From positions 1 to 32,036 of the IMG/VR virus record IMGVR_UViG_3300004463_000307: a stretch of DNA of 32,036 bases, one strand, 5' to 3'. The DNA comes from a virus. A model generated the notes under the pieces. That model did not search any database. It was not told the origin of the DNA and was given only the letters and a program-made list of their open reading frames with translations. Of this stretch, positions 11,191-17,784 are shown in pieces. The position numbers were made by a program, and so were the translations under genes. The first letter of the stretch is position 1; the number at the start of each line of letters is the position of its first letter.

Positions 11191-11267
11191 TGGAGCCGCT
11201 TTTCGGATTCGAACCGAAGACCTGATGCTTACAAAGCAACTGCTCTAACCAACTGAGCTAAAGCGGC
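11191..11267 (-). tRNA. tRNA-Thr(TGT)
   Basis: Anticodon loop TTTGTAA (TGT) on GTTGC/GCATC, acceptor GCCGCTT/AAGCGGC, discriminator T, T-loop TTCGAAT, encoded CCA. Confidence 0.95.
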
Positions 11268-11270
11268 ATA

Positions 11271-11344
11271 TGGTTGGCGACCAAGGTTCTGCCCCTTGGA
11301 CTGCTCCGTATCAGAGAACTGTGATACTATTTCACCAGTCGCCA
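11271..11344 (-). tRNA. tRNA-Ile(GAT), aberrant D- and T-loops
   Basis: Anticodon loop CTGATAC (GAT) on GTTCT/GGAGC, perfect acceptor TGGCGAC/GTCGCCA, discriminator A, encoded CCA. The T-loop is GGCAGAA rather than TTCRANN and the D-loop (AATAGTA) lacks GG, the same paired loss as in tRNA-His at 849. Confidence 0.85.
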
Positions 11345-11358
11345 TTGAATTGTTAATG

Positions 11359-11434
11359 TGGTGGGCTTGGCGAGAGTTGAACTCGCTATCGTCTGCTTAA
11401 AAGGCAGATGCTGTACCAAGTTAGCTTCAAGCCC
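11359..11434 (-). tRNA. tRNA-Lys(TTT)
   Basis: Perfect anticodon stem TCTGC/GCAGA around CTTTTAA (TTT), acceptor GGGCTTG/CAAGCCC, T-loop TTCAACT, discriminator A, encoded CCA. First tRNA of the second array, 8 nt after the upstream terminator's T-tract. Confidence 0.95.
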
Positions 11435-11442
11435 TTATATAG

Positions 11443-11464
11443 AAAAAAGGAGCTTATGCCCCTT
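11443..11464 (-). terminator. intrinsic terminator upstream of the second tRNA array
   Basis: Seven-pair stem AAGGGGC/GCTCCTT (with one G-T) around ATAA, then TTTTTT on the minus strand. It lies between the 46-aa membrane peptide gene and tRNA-Lys(TTT), mirroring the promoter, mini-gene, terminator order before the first array. Confidence 0.78.
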
Positions 11465-11494
11465 ATAGTAATCGAAAGTGATCAAAATAAGGGT

Positions 11495-11635
11495 CTAACG
11501 TTTGGCTTTGCCTCGCTTTGTTGTGAACATGGTTCCAATAACAGCAACGACAATAGCAGCACCGATCGCTATCACGACGGCTCTGTTTTCTCTGCTGGTT
11601 ACGAAGTTTTGAAACTCCTGGAATTGCTTGTCCAT
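11495..11635 (-). CDS. single-helix membrane peptide, 46 aa, leaderless
   Basis: MDKQFQEFQNFVTSRENRAV is followed by a hydrophobic helix (VVIAIGAAIVVAVIGTMF) and a basic tail TTKRGKAKR. The charge pattern places the C-terminus in the cytosol. The ATG is exactly 6 nt after TATAAT, so the mRNA would begin at the start codon, with no room for a ribosome-binding site. A terminator follows 30 nt after the stop, then the second tRNA array. Function unknown. Confidence 0.75.
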   Translation of the reverse strand: MDKQFQEFQNFVTSRENRAVVIAIGAAIVVAVIGTMFTTKRGKAKR

Positions 11636-11641
11636 AATCTA

Positions 11642-11670
11642 ATTATACCACACGATAATTTTAATGTCTA
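11642..11670 (-). promoter_or_regulatory. promoter TAGACA-17-TATAAT for peptide and second array
   Basis: The -35 is TAGACA (11665-11670), the extended -10 is TGGTATAAT (hexamer 11642-11647), and TAGA follows. It overlaps the end and stop codon of the glycosyltransferase gene. Confidence 0.8.
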
Positions 11671-12176
11671 GCCCTATATACGAGATATTTTGAAAAATGT
11701 ACCTTGTACCCCTGTTCGTCGAGGCGTGCAACGAAGTGAAAATCTTCATTTGGCTCGTCTAAGAATGGGTGCTTTAGGGCAACCTCTCTTTTCACCGAGA
11801 ATGATATACCAATCTGACCCCAGTGAACGACAGGCACGTTCCATATAAAGTGGTCTGGGTATTTAGAGCCTTGTTCATCCATAAGGTCTGATATAAAGTA
11901 TTCGCGGAAAACAATCACATCCGCTTCTGGGTGTGCTTCTGCTTCTTCTTTAAGTCTTTGAACGTAATCTTCGGTTACCGTGTCATCATCATCTAGAAAA
12001 GACACCCACTCAGTTGTAGCGTGCTTGATGAGGCCGTTTCTGATGGCACTCGCACCTATTTTCTGTTTGTCTATTTCTACTAGGTAGGGGGCTTGCTTTG
12101 CCGCACTGTCGATCGCACGCTGTAATGTGTCTCTACCGACAGATGGGATGATGAAAGTTGTAATTTCGTTATCCAT
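11661..12176 (-). CDS. GT2-family glycosyltransferase, short form
   Basis: A GT-A fold start, TTFIIPSVGRDTLQRAIDSA, followed by the metal and sugar-nucleotide motif FLDDDDTVTEDYV (about residues 60-72), and a later WGQIGISFSVKREV acceptor-side segment. At 171 residues it is shorter than typical family 2 enzymes (230-300), so it holds little beyond the catalytic core. It could modify phage DNA, virion proteins or host surface glycans; the context does not decide. The ATG is 8 nt after an extended -10, so the mRNA is nearly leaderless. Confidence 0.85.
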   Translation of the reverse strand: MDNEITTFIIPSVGRDTLQRAIDSAAKQAPYLVEIDKQKIGASAIRNGLIKHATTEWVSFLDDDDTVTEDYVQRLKEEAEAHPEADVIVFREYFISDLMDEQGSKYPDHFIWNVPVVHWGQIGISFSVKREVALKHPFLDEPNEDFHFVARLDEQGYKVHFSKYLVYRARH

Positions 12177-12184
12177 CTATACTA

Positions 12185-12190
12185 ATTATA
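12185..12190 (-). promoter_or_regulatory. extended -10 TGGTATAAT for the glycosyltransferase
   Basis: TATAAT at 12185-12190 with TGG in front and TAG after it; no good -35. Divergent from the plus-strand promoter at 12202-12230, whose -35 begins 12 nt away. Confidence 0.7.
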
Positions 12191-12201
12191 CCATTTTGTG
12201 C

Positions 12202-12230
12202 TTGACTTTTAGGTGAGTGTGCGGTACAAT
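12202..12230 (+). promoter_or_regulatory. early promoter TTGACT-17-TACAAT
   Basis: The -35 TTGACT (12202-12207) and -10 TACAAT (12225-12230) are followed by TAGAG and TAAC. Nearly identical in core and flanks to the promoter at 3155-3183. Confidence 0.88.
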
Positions 12231-12256
12231 TAGAGTAACTAACGTAAAGGAGCAAA

Positions 12257-12670
12257 ATGGCTGAATTAAAACAAGGCGTACGATACTACTACAGCGGTGA
12301 TTTTTACGAGTATGTAGAAGACGTACCTAGTATGCCTGAGTTCTGCGTAGTACGAGAAGGTGGCGAAGACGGCTATCTAACTGTCGTTCGAAAGAAAGAG
12401 CTCATTCCATACGAAGAAAGCTGGCAATGGCAGCAAAAAGAAAAAGAGAAGCAACGTCTAGAAACTCTTACCGACAAGGTTAAGGCAAACCTCGACGAAT
12501 TAGCTAAACAAGTAGTAGACAAAGCCCTTAAAGACCTTGCATTACGCATTAAGCTTAACGTGGCGTTCGGTAAGGCAACTGGTGGTGAAGCATACGCAAT
12601 CATTCTATCTACAGAGTTAGAGAAAATGATCAGAGAATCAGCTAAAAAGATAGCGAAGGGCGAAAAATAA
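12257..12670 (+). CDS. hypothetical early protein, 137 aa
   Basis: First gene of the second early operon, with an AAAGGAG site. Residues 1-50 are beta-rich (GVRYYYSGDFYEYVEDVPSM), then a long charged helix (about 54-95, WQWQQKEKEKQRLETL onward) that may form a coiled coil. Two Gly-rich turns and a basic C-terminal helix follow. No family recognised. The last base of its stop is the first base of the next ATG. Confidence 0.82.
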   Translation: MAELKQGVRYYYSGDFYEYVEDVPSMPEFCVVREGGEDGYLTVVRKKELIPYEESWQWQQKEKEKQRLETLTDKVKANLDELAKQVVDKALKDLALRIKLNVAFGKATGGEAYAIILSTELEKMIRESAKKIAKGEK

Positions 12671-13065
12671 TGGGCAACCCGATCAAAGAAGTAATAGACG
12701 GCCTCGTAGCATCTATGGATGCTGAGACACCAGATGAGATCACCTATAAAGATTTCATGAAGGCCGACAAAAACAGCAAGCTGTATGACATCATGAGCAC
12801 TTACGATATGGCTTCTAGCCAGCCTCACATGACACTTAACAAGATAATCAAGCAGAAATATAAGATCGATCGCATGTCAGACGAACTGTACTGGTTCTTG
12901 CGAGAATTTCCTATTGCAATCGACAAAATGAGCGACCGTATTCAAGAAGAAGAGGGCATGGTCTGCTGCGTAGACAAAGCATGGCAGCGAAGCTTTAAAA
13001 AGCTGAAGAAGCTTATCATCGAGAGCGGTGGTACGATTGAGGAAGAAAATGAAGCGAACAAATGA
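12670..13065 (+). CDS. hypothetical protein, 131 aa
   Basis: A soluble, mostly helical protein with many Lys, Asp and Met residues, and a CC pair (MVCCVDKAW) near residue 98. Coupled to the preceding gene by a one-base overlap (TAATG). No enzyme motif seen. Its final codons overlap the start of a membrane peptide gene by 17 nt. Confidence 0.82.
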   Translation: MGNPIKEVIDGLVASMDAETPDEITYKDFMKADKNSKLYDIMSTYDMASSQPHMTLNKIIKQKYKIDRMSDELYWFLREFPIAIDKMSDRIQEEEGMVCCVDKAWQRSFKKLKKLIIESGGTIEEENEANK

Positions 13066-13195
13066 CATCTTGCAGCTGATAGTGATGCTTCTACTATTGC
13101 CTTTTGTGGTATTATATCGTTTAATAATCATAGCATTACTAACAATTTGGATTTGGGGCATACCTTTAGCGATTTTAATATGGGCAATCAAATGA
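13049..13195 (+). CDS. hydrophobic membrane peptide, 48 aa
   Basis: MKRTNDILQLIVMLLLLPFV is followed by LYRLIIIALLTIWIWGIPLA and ILIWAIK, giving two membrane helices joined by a short basic turn. GAGGAAG lies 4-5 nt before the ATG. Another member of the group of tiny membrane proteins in the early operons. No family recognised. Confidence 0.7.
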   Translation: MKRTNDILQLIVMLLLLPFVVLYRLIIIALLTIWIWGIPLAILIWAIK

Positions 13196-13344
13196 GAATA
13201 TACCACGAAAAACCACACGTAGTATCTGAAAGTAGAATCTGGGTAGCACATCACAAGGAATACATTTATTTCGGCGACACCTTACCCAAACTGATAATAA
13301 ACATAATAAAGAACTGGAATAACGATAGGAATTTGGTAATGTAA
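13192..13344 (+). CDS. hypothetical protein, 50 aa
   Basis: I chose the ATG overlapping the previous stop (ATGA) over an upstream ATG at 13147. MRIYHEKPHVVSESRIWVAH continues with a beta strand and a helix LPKLIINIIKNW. No known domain. The short coupled arrangement supports translation. Confidence 0.65.
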   Translation: MRIYHEKPHVVSESRIWVAHHKEYIYFGDTLPKLIINIIKNWNNDRNLVM

Positions 13345-13763
13345 TGAAAGTATTATTTTTAGACATAGACGGTGTAGTAAACAAGCGAGATAACTTCGAT
13401 CGCTCAAAAGGCATGGGTCCTTACCCAATTGATTCATACTGTGCCTTTCTGGTAGGCCGTATAACGCTCTCTACGGGCTGCAAAGTCGTACTCAGTAGTT
13501 CATGGCGAAATCACCCTGAAGGCGTTCAGAACGTCTCTCAGAGGGTCGTAGAGCTATTAGACAAGACGGGTAACGAAGGCAAGTATCGTGGCGACGAAGT
13601 TCAGGCATGGCTTGACAGGCATCCTGAAGTCACAAAGTACGCAATTCTCGACGATGACATGGATTTCTACGTCTACCAAGCACCCAACTACTTTAAGACA
13701 CGATTTGAAGACGGTTTGACTGATGAAATCGCTAATGCAGTAATCGAGCACCTGAATGCGTAA
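13344..13763 (+). CDS. HAD-superfamily phosphatase-like protein
   Basis: Motif I is complete (VLFLDIDGVVN, Asp7 nucleophile and Asp9), motif II is VVLSSSWR, and the acidic motif IV is YAILDDDMDFY. At 139 residues it has only the core Rossmann fold with a small cap. Phage proteins of this type belong to the HAD_2/SAK-like group, whose members include nucleotide and nucleic-acid 3' phosphatases, sometimes in RNA repair. In a phage with large tRNA arrays an RNA end-healing role is conceivable, but no kinase or ligase partner is visible. Confidence 0.85.
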   Translation: MKVLFLDIDGVVNKRDNFDRSKGMGPYPIDSYCAFLVGRITLSTGCKVVLSSSWRNHPEGVQNVSQRVVELLDKTGNEGKYRGDEVQAWLDRHPEVTKYAILDDDMDFYVYQAPNYFKTRFEDGLTDEIANAVIEHLNA

Positions 13764-13875
13764 GAAGATAGGTGAGATTCTGTGGATTATGTTTCTTATT
13801 GCTGCTGCTTCGTTCTATTTCTTCGTGGCATATGAAATACTTGACTACTTTAACATAGGGGTAGATGGGTCATGA
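13756..13875 (+). CDS. single-helix membrane peptide, 39 aa
   Basis: MRKKIGEILWIMFLIAAASF continues YFFVAYEILDYF. The basic N-terminus and one long aromatic-rich helix predict N-in topology. Overlaps the end of the HAD gene and the start of the next. Function unknown. Confidence 0.65.
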   Translation: MRKKIGEILWIMFLIAAASFYFFVAYEILDYFNIGVDGS

Positions 13876-14021
13876 AAGAACACCAGCTACCACAATGGGA
13901 GCGAGGCGACGGCCTACGAAGTATTCGTGACTTAGGCACTCTCGCACTAGATACTTTAGTCGAAATGATAAGCATAAATACGGACTTTAGAGATGAAGAA
14001 CTACCTCAAGAAGAAAAATAA
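13872..14021 (+). CDS. hypothetical acidic protein, 49 aa
   Basis: Starts at an ATGA overlap with the previous stop. MKEHQLPQWERGDGLRSIRD is followed by a helix and an acidic tail. No family recognised. Overlaps the next gene by 29 nt. Confidence 0.6.
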   Translation: MKEHQLPQWERGDGLRSIRDLGTLALDTLVEMISINTDFRDEELPQEEK

Positions 14022-14241
14022 GCAGCTCTGGTGTCTTCACCTGTGGAAAAAGACTGTCCTTCTCGACATTATGTACGGGAAGGGCTTTCTATATCAGTAT
14101 GAATGCAAAGAGTGCGAAAAAAAGATTGCACGCTGGACTGGCAACGAACCAATTAGTATGATCGTACCGCCAAATCCTTGGGAAATAAAAAGGAACCCAT
14201 ATACTGATATGAGTCCCCCGATTATTCGAATTGATGATTAG
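13993..14241 (+). CDS. small Cys/His protein, possible zinc ribbon, 82 aa
   Basis: Candidate metal ligands are CLH (residues 14-16) and CKEC (38-41), separated by a hydrophobic strand (LLDIMYGKGFLYQYE). This resembles small phage proteins with a Trp-Cys...His...CxxC plan. The N-terminus is very basic (KKKNKQLW). It is the last gene of the second plus-strand operon and converges on the vWA gene. Confidence 0.7.
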   Translation: MKNYLKKKNKQLWCLHLWKKTVLLDIMYGKGFLYQYECKECEKKIARWTGNEPISMIVPPNPWEIKRNPYTDMSPPIIRIDD

Positions 14242-14242
14242 T

Positions 14243-14252
14243 GTGTCGCCAA
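14243..14252. repeat. inverted repeat copy 1 flanking the vWA gene
   Basis: GTGTCGCCAA here and TTGGCGACAC at 15066-15075 are perfect 10-bp inverted copies, one at each end of the vWA gene. In its transcript they would lie in the 5' and 3' untranslated parts and could pair with each other. Confidence 0.6.
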
Positions 14253-14261
14253 ATAATTAGT

Positions 14262-15044
14262 TTATTTAGTTTCTTCGTTTTTCTTCTGTTGTTCTGGCGT
14301 GAAATACGCTGATGTACTCATTGTTGGTGAGGCACTGTAAGAACGTGTTGCTGCTGACAGTGTTACGAACATAGCTTTTGCACCTGTTCCTGTAGCGTTG
14401 AAGTTACTTACGTTAGAAGTTGAGAAGTCGTAAGTCTTTGCTGTTGCAAATGAGTCCTGGTTTGCACCGAGGTAAACAAATGTCCAGTTTGCTTTCGCTT
14501 CAAGTTTCTTCTTGAGGTCTTTCATATCTTTGGCTGAGTACTCTTTCGAGCTGTTCTCACCACCGTCTGTGATAACCACAAACAGATATTTCTCATCCTT
14601 ACGATCTTCCATGTCCTTTAGGGTCATGCAGAATGCATCGTGAAGTGGTGTGCCACCGCTAGGCTTGTAGTCATCAGTGGTTAGCTCAGGTACATCGTCG
14701 ATGTAGAGATTATCCCACGGCTTTTCAAGTCGTATACCATCCATTGTGGTATCAAATGCGGTTAGAGATACTTTGTACTTTCCACCATCTTCTTTTAGGG
14801 TGTTGATGTATTCATTCACACCATCGATGGTAGTTTGTTGTAAGTGACTCATAGAGCCAGACTGGTCGAGAAGCAAGTGAACGACCGTAGTCTTTCCGCC
14901 CTCTGAAGTCTTTTTGCCCTTGTTAAAGATGATCGCACGAGCTTCATCTGAGGTGAGCACCCCATGTTTAACCAAGTCAGCAATTTCACCTGCTGTTGGT
15001 TGTGCTTTTAGTTTCCAAGTTAAATCTTTATTTGTCATAGTCAT
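14262..15044 (-). CDS. von Willebrand factor A (vWA) domain protein
   Basis: Residues 52-62 are a hydrophobic strand leading into DQSGS (60-64), the D-x-S-x-S metal-ion-dependent adhesion site. The other MIDAS positions fit SGGTPLHDAF (Thr and acidic loop) and VVITDGGENS (Asp). The fold runs to about residue 200 and is followed by a Ser/Thr-rich tail. In bacteria vWA proteins of this sort pair with MoxR-type ATPases, act in tellurite-resistance-like clusters, or mediate adhesion. No partner ATPase lies nearby, so its role in the phage is open. Confidence 0.9.
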   Translation of the reverse strand: MTMTNKDLTWKLKAQPTAGEIADLVKHGVLTSDEARAIIFNKGKKTSEGGKTTVVHLLLDQSGSMSHLQQTTIDGVNEYINTLKEDGGKYKVSLTAFDTTMDGIRLEKPWDNLYIDDVPELTTDDYKPSGGTPLHDAFCMTLKDMEDRKDEKYLFVVITDGGENSSKEYSAKDMKDLKKKLEAKANWTFVYLGANQDSFATAKTYDFSTSNVSNFNATGTGAKAMFVTLSAATRSYSASPTMSTSAYFTPEQQKKNEETK

Positions 15045-15065
15045 GATCTTTCGTCGTTTGTTAAC

Positions 15066-15075
15066 TTGGCGACAC
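15066..15075. repeat. inverted repeat copy 2 flanking the vWA gene
   Basis: TTGGCGACAC, inverted partner of 14243-14252; located in the 5' leader of the vWA transcript about 20 nt before its ATG. Confidence 0.6.
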
Positions 15076-15109
15076 TACTAATTGTTAAGGTAGGATTTCT
15101 CCTGTACTA

Positions 15110-15115
15110 ATTATA
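15110..15115 (-). promoter_or_regulatory. -10 TATAAT for the vWA gene
   Basis: TATAAT followed by TAG, overlapping the end of the gene at 15111. The leader is about 60 nt and begins with a small GAAA-capped hairpin (AGGA/TCCT). No clear -35. Confidence 0.65.
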
Positions 15116-15494
15116 ACATTTCATCATGGGTTGGTGCAAATCCGAACATCAATATAGACAACAGTATGGCGAAATAACCCATCGTTCCATATGTCTCTGG
15201 TGCAGCGGCTTGAAATTCCATCTGTGGCAATGGTTCAAAGTCGGCTTCTTCGTAAATAGTCTCTACTACTCTGGTAACTTCTGTTACATTAGTTTGTGAG
15301 ATTATTTCTTTTTGTAGCGGTTGAATCTCAGGTGTTGGTGGCACATAAGGTTCAAACGTTACAGGTCTAAAGGATTCTACGTCTTCCCACCCCGTCTGAG
15401 GGGGCAAAGAATACACGGGCTCCGGAAAACCCGTGTGCTCTATTTCTAATTCTACTGGTTCAGGGGGAGAGTAGGACTCCCTTTCTATTGACAA
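15111..15494 (-). CDS. Pro/Glu-rich protein with C-terminal membrane anchor, TTG start
   Basis: The frame opens at TTG (MSIERESYSPPEPVELEIEH) with AAGG in front; no suitable ATG exists. The first 95 residues are rich in Pro, Glu and Val and probably extended, followed by one hydrophobic helix (YFAILLSILMFGF) and a short acidic tail. It overlaps the end of the 47-aa gene by 10 nt, so coupled translation could explain the weak start. Function unknown. It may instead be a longer product reached from the previous gene by frameshifting, which I cannot support. Confidence 0.6.
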   Translation of the reverse strand: MSIERESYSPPEPVELEIEHTGFPEPVYSLPPQTGWEDVESFRPVTFEPYVPPTPEIQPLQKEIISQTNVTEVTRVVETIYEEADFEPLPQMEFQAAAPETYGTMGYFAILLSILMFGFAPTHDEML

Positions 15495-15628
15495 CCTTCA
15501 CAGTTCAAGTTATCTTGTGGGTCGATTAGAGCGTCTAGAAGCACTGCTTCTTTCTTCTCGTCTCCGTTAGCTTCTGCCATTGCCTGAGCAATCTTGTCTA
15601 ACATTTCTTTAGTTTCTAGTTCGGTCAT
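15485..15628 (-). CDS. small acidic protein ending in a CxxC tail, 47 aa
   Basis: ATG overlaps the reductase stop (ATGA). MTELETKEMLDKIAQAMAEA continues as acidic helix and ends LNCEGCQ. The C-terminal CEGC resembles the redox-active C-terminal cysteines of ribonucleotide reductase (here CVGGNC). Placed between the reductase and a membrane-anchored gene, it may exchange disulfides with reductase or NrdH. Role inferred from motif and position only. Confidence 0.7.
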   Translation of the reverse strand: MTELETKEMLDKIAQAMAEANGDEKKEAVLLDALIDPQDNLNCEGCQ

Positions 15629-17544
15629 ACTTCGCAGTTTCCTCCCACGCAAGCTAATTCTTTCGCACCTGTAGTCTCGTCAGTCGTCTCGTAGTCTGAG
15701 AGCTTTGAGAAATCGATGTCTTTGAATGCAGCTCGGCGTTCATTATATTGTTGTTCTGTTATTTCTTCGTAAGGTGCGAGCTGGTAAACGTGTTCTGATC
15801 GTGGCAAGAATGACAGACCTCCAACGTCTTCCCAGTTATTGTAAACAAAGTCTTTGATGTCAGCCCATTCTTCGTTTCCAGCGTAAATGGTGACAGACGG
15901 ATTGTGTTCAGTGAAATGTCTCTTAAGTCGCTTCCACTCAGCAAGCATGTCGAGAGCGGTTACGTCTTTGTTGGTTTTTGCACCATCGGGTGCTTTCATT
16001 GGGAACTCCATAACCATAGTCGAGGCAGTAGAGGTTGAGTAGCCAACTTCAGGCACTACAGGGATTCCCTGATCTTGTACCATCTTCATTAACGGGTCGT
16101 TGACTGAGATACGTACACGGCGGATGTAGTACTTTGAGAACCATGGGTGCATACCCGATCCTACGTACAGAAGCTGTCCTGAGTTGCCGTGTGGCTTCAC
16201 ACAGGTGATTGCAGTAGAACGGTTAGCACCGAATCGATCTGCATATTCTTCGTTTACTTCTATTGAGTATTCACGAAGCTCATCAAGGCTCTCGTCTTTG
16301 CGGATTAGTTCATTGTCGAAGTAACCAGTAATTGATACGCCGAGAAGTTGCTCTTCATCACAGTTCTTCTTCCAATCGTCACCTAAGTAACCGAAGTCAG
16401 TGAGAGTAGCTTGGTAAGTTCCTAGTAATGTCGCAAGACGCATCTTACGCTTTAGGTCTTCCATGGTGTCGTTAGGGCGTACCACGATTGAAGTAAGATT
16501 ACAGAATTGCTTAGAACGCAAATAAATCTCTCCACATGGGTTAACTCCTACCTGTTTCTGGTCTTTGAGAGCAGCCCAGCGTCGTGCTGGCACTTGGTTC
16601 TCTAGCTCGCCACGGTTGAAGATACCACGTTCACCTGTACCAGAAGCCACAAGAGCGTTCCATTCATCGGTGAATTGTTCCTCGGTTGGCTTGACAGCAT
16701 ATACGGCGGAATTATTAGCCATAGAACGCTGACCGTTTTCTTCCCAGAAAGCACCAGCTTTTGAGTCACGCATTTCTTTGTCGTCTAGCTCAGATAGTGA
16801 GATAAGAGCTGAACGGCGTACGCCACCTGCAACTACGATCAAACCGATCTGGCAGATAATGTCGTGTAGTTCGAGAGCTGTTAGTTTGCGACCTTGAGCA
16901 GCAAACATTTTCTCACGGGTGAACTTCATTAGGTCAATCAAAGGTTGAGGACCAGAAGCACGGCCACCCATAGTCTGAAGACGAGCACCAGCAGGACGTA
17001 CGAACGAGTAATCGATCTCTACATCTTTACCTTCTGACCATGCAGTAGCGGCGAGAAGAAAGGCTTCACACCAACCGTCACGGCTGTCGTCTACGATAAT
17101 GTTAGGTAGTTTTTCGCCAGTCTGTTCTTTGATGACTGGAAATTGAGATACGTTCTCTTTTTCTACGGCAAAACCACAGCCAGCACCACACATAGAAACA
17201 TACATGATCTCTGATAGGTCTTTCCATGTCGTAGGAGCCACGTACGCACAGTTGTAAGCCGTTACATTCGTTGCATCGGCTGCTGCACCAGCTGACCACA
17301 AAAGTCGCATAGAAGGGCATATTTCTTGGTTTAAAAGAGCTTCACGGATTTCGGAGTATTCTTCGTCTGTGAGTTTGTCATTTAGCTTACCATTCATGTA
17401 AGCCATGTAACGATCTATTGCTTCTACCCAAGTTTCACGGCGACCAAGTTCAGGTTGCCATCGTGAGTAGAATTGATAGAAGATCATCTCTTGGTATGAT
17501 GATTCGAAGTACTTAGAGCTCTCAGAAATTATATCTGTCGGCAT
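15625..17544 (-). CDS. nrdJ: class II (adenosylcobalamin-dependent) ribonucleotide reductase
   Basis: The catalytic motifs are clear: Cys99 in YNCAYV, NPCGEI at 335-340 with the thiyl-radical Cys337 and Glu339, Cys348 in CNLTS pairing with Cys99, and ITCVKPHGNSGQLL near the substrate phosphate site. The C-terminus CVGGNC supplies the shuttle cysteines. No small radical subunit is encoded beside it, and the 639-residue length and motif style match the monomeric cobalamin-dependent enzymes such as that of Lactobacillus leichmannii. It makes deoxynucleotides for phage replication without oxygen or iron, but needs coenzyme B12 from the host. The ATG overlaps the nrdH stop by one base. Confidence 0.93.
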   Translation of the reverse strand: MPTDIISESSKYFESSYQEMIFYQFYSRWQPELGRRETWVEAIDRYMAYMNGKLNDKLTDEEYSEIREALLNQEICPSMRLLWSAGAAADATNVTAYNCAYVAPTTWKDLSEIMYVSMCGAGCGFAVEKENVSQFPVIKEQTGEKLPNIIVDDSRDGWCEAFLLAATAWSEGKDVEIDYSFVRPAGARLQTMGGRASGPQPLIDLMKFTREKMFAAQGRKLTALELHDIICQIGLIVVAGGVRRSALISLSELDDKEMRDSKAGAFWEENGQRSMANNSAVYAVKPTEEQFTDEWNALVASGTGERGIFNRGELENQVPARRWAALKDQKQVGVNPCGEIYLRSKQFCNLTSIVVRPNDTMEDLKRKMRLATLLGTYQATLTDFGYLGDDWKKNCDEEQLLGVSITGYFDNELIRKDESLDELREYSIEVNEEYADRFGANRSTAITCVKPHGNSGQLLYVGSGMHPWFSKYYIRRVRISVNDPLMKMVQDQGIPVVPEVGYSTSTASTMVMEFPMKAPDGAKTNKDVTALDMLAEWKRLKRHFTEHNPSVTIYAGNEEWADIKDFVYNNWEDVGGLSFLPRSEHVYQLAPYEEITEQQYNERRAAFKDIDFSKLSDYETTDETTGAKELACVGGNCEV

Positions 17545-17765
17545 TATACGAGCTCCGCCATGCGTTGACGGTTCCAGCCCACAATGAATTCTTCCCCAAT
17601 TTGTACGATAGGTACAGTAACGGCACCAGTCTTATCAATAAGCTCCTGGTGTTTTTCGGGGTTATTTGTAAGGTCTACCTCTGTAAATTCCTTACCTTTT
17701 AGTGTTAAATATTGCTTTACCATTTTACAGTAAGCACATGTAGCGGTTGAAAAAACCGTGATCAT
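17544..17765 (-). CDS. nrdH: NrdH-type glutaredoxin-like redoxin
   Basis: A 73-residue thioredoxin fold: strand ITVFST, active site CAYC (residues 10-13), cis-Pro motif TVPIV (50-54) and a final helix with GWNRQRM. NrdH proteins reduce ribonucleotide reductase using thioredoxin reductase as electron source. It is translated from a strong AGGAGG and is directly upstream of the reductase, its natural partner. Confidence 0.93.
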   Translation of the reverse strand: MITVFSTATCAYCKMVKQYLTLKGKEFTEVDLTNNPEKHQELIDKTGAVTVPIVQIGEEFIVGWNRQRMAELV

Positions 17766-17784
17766 AACCCCTCCTTTTGGGACT

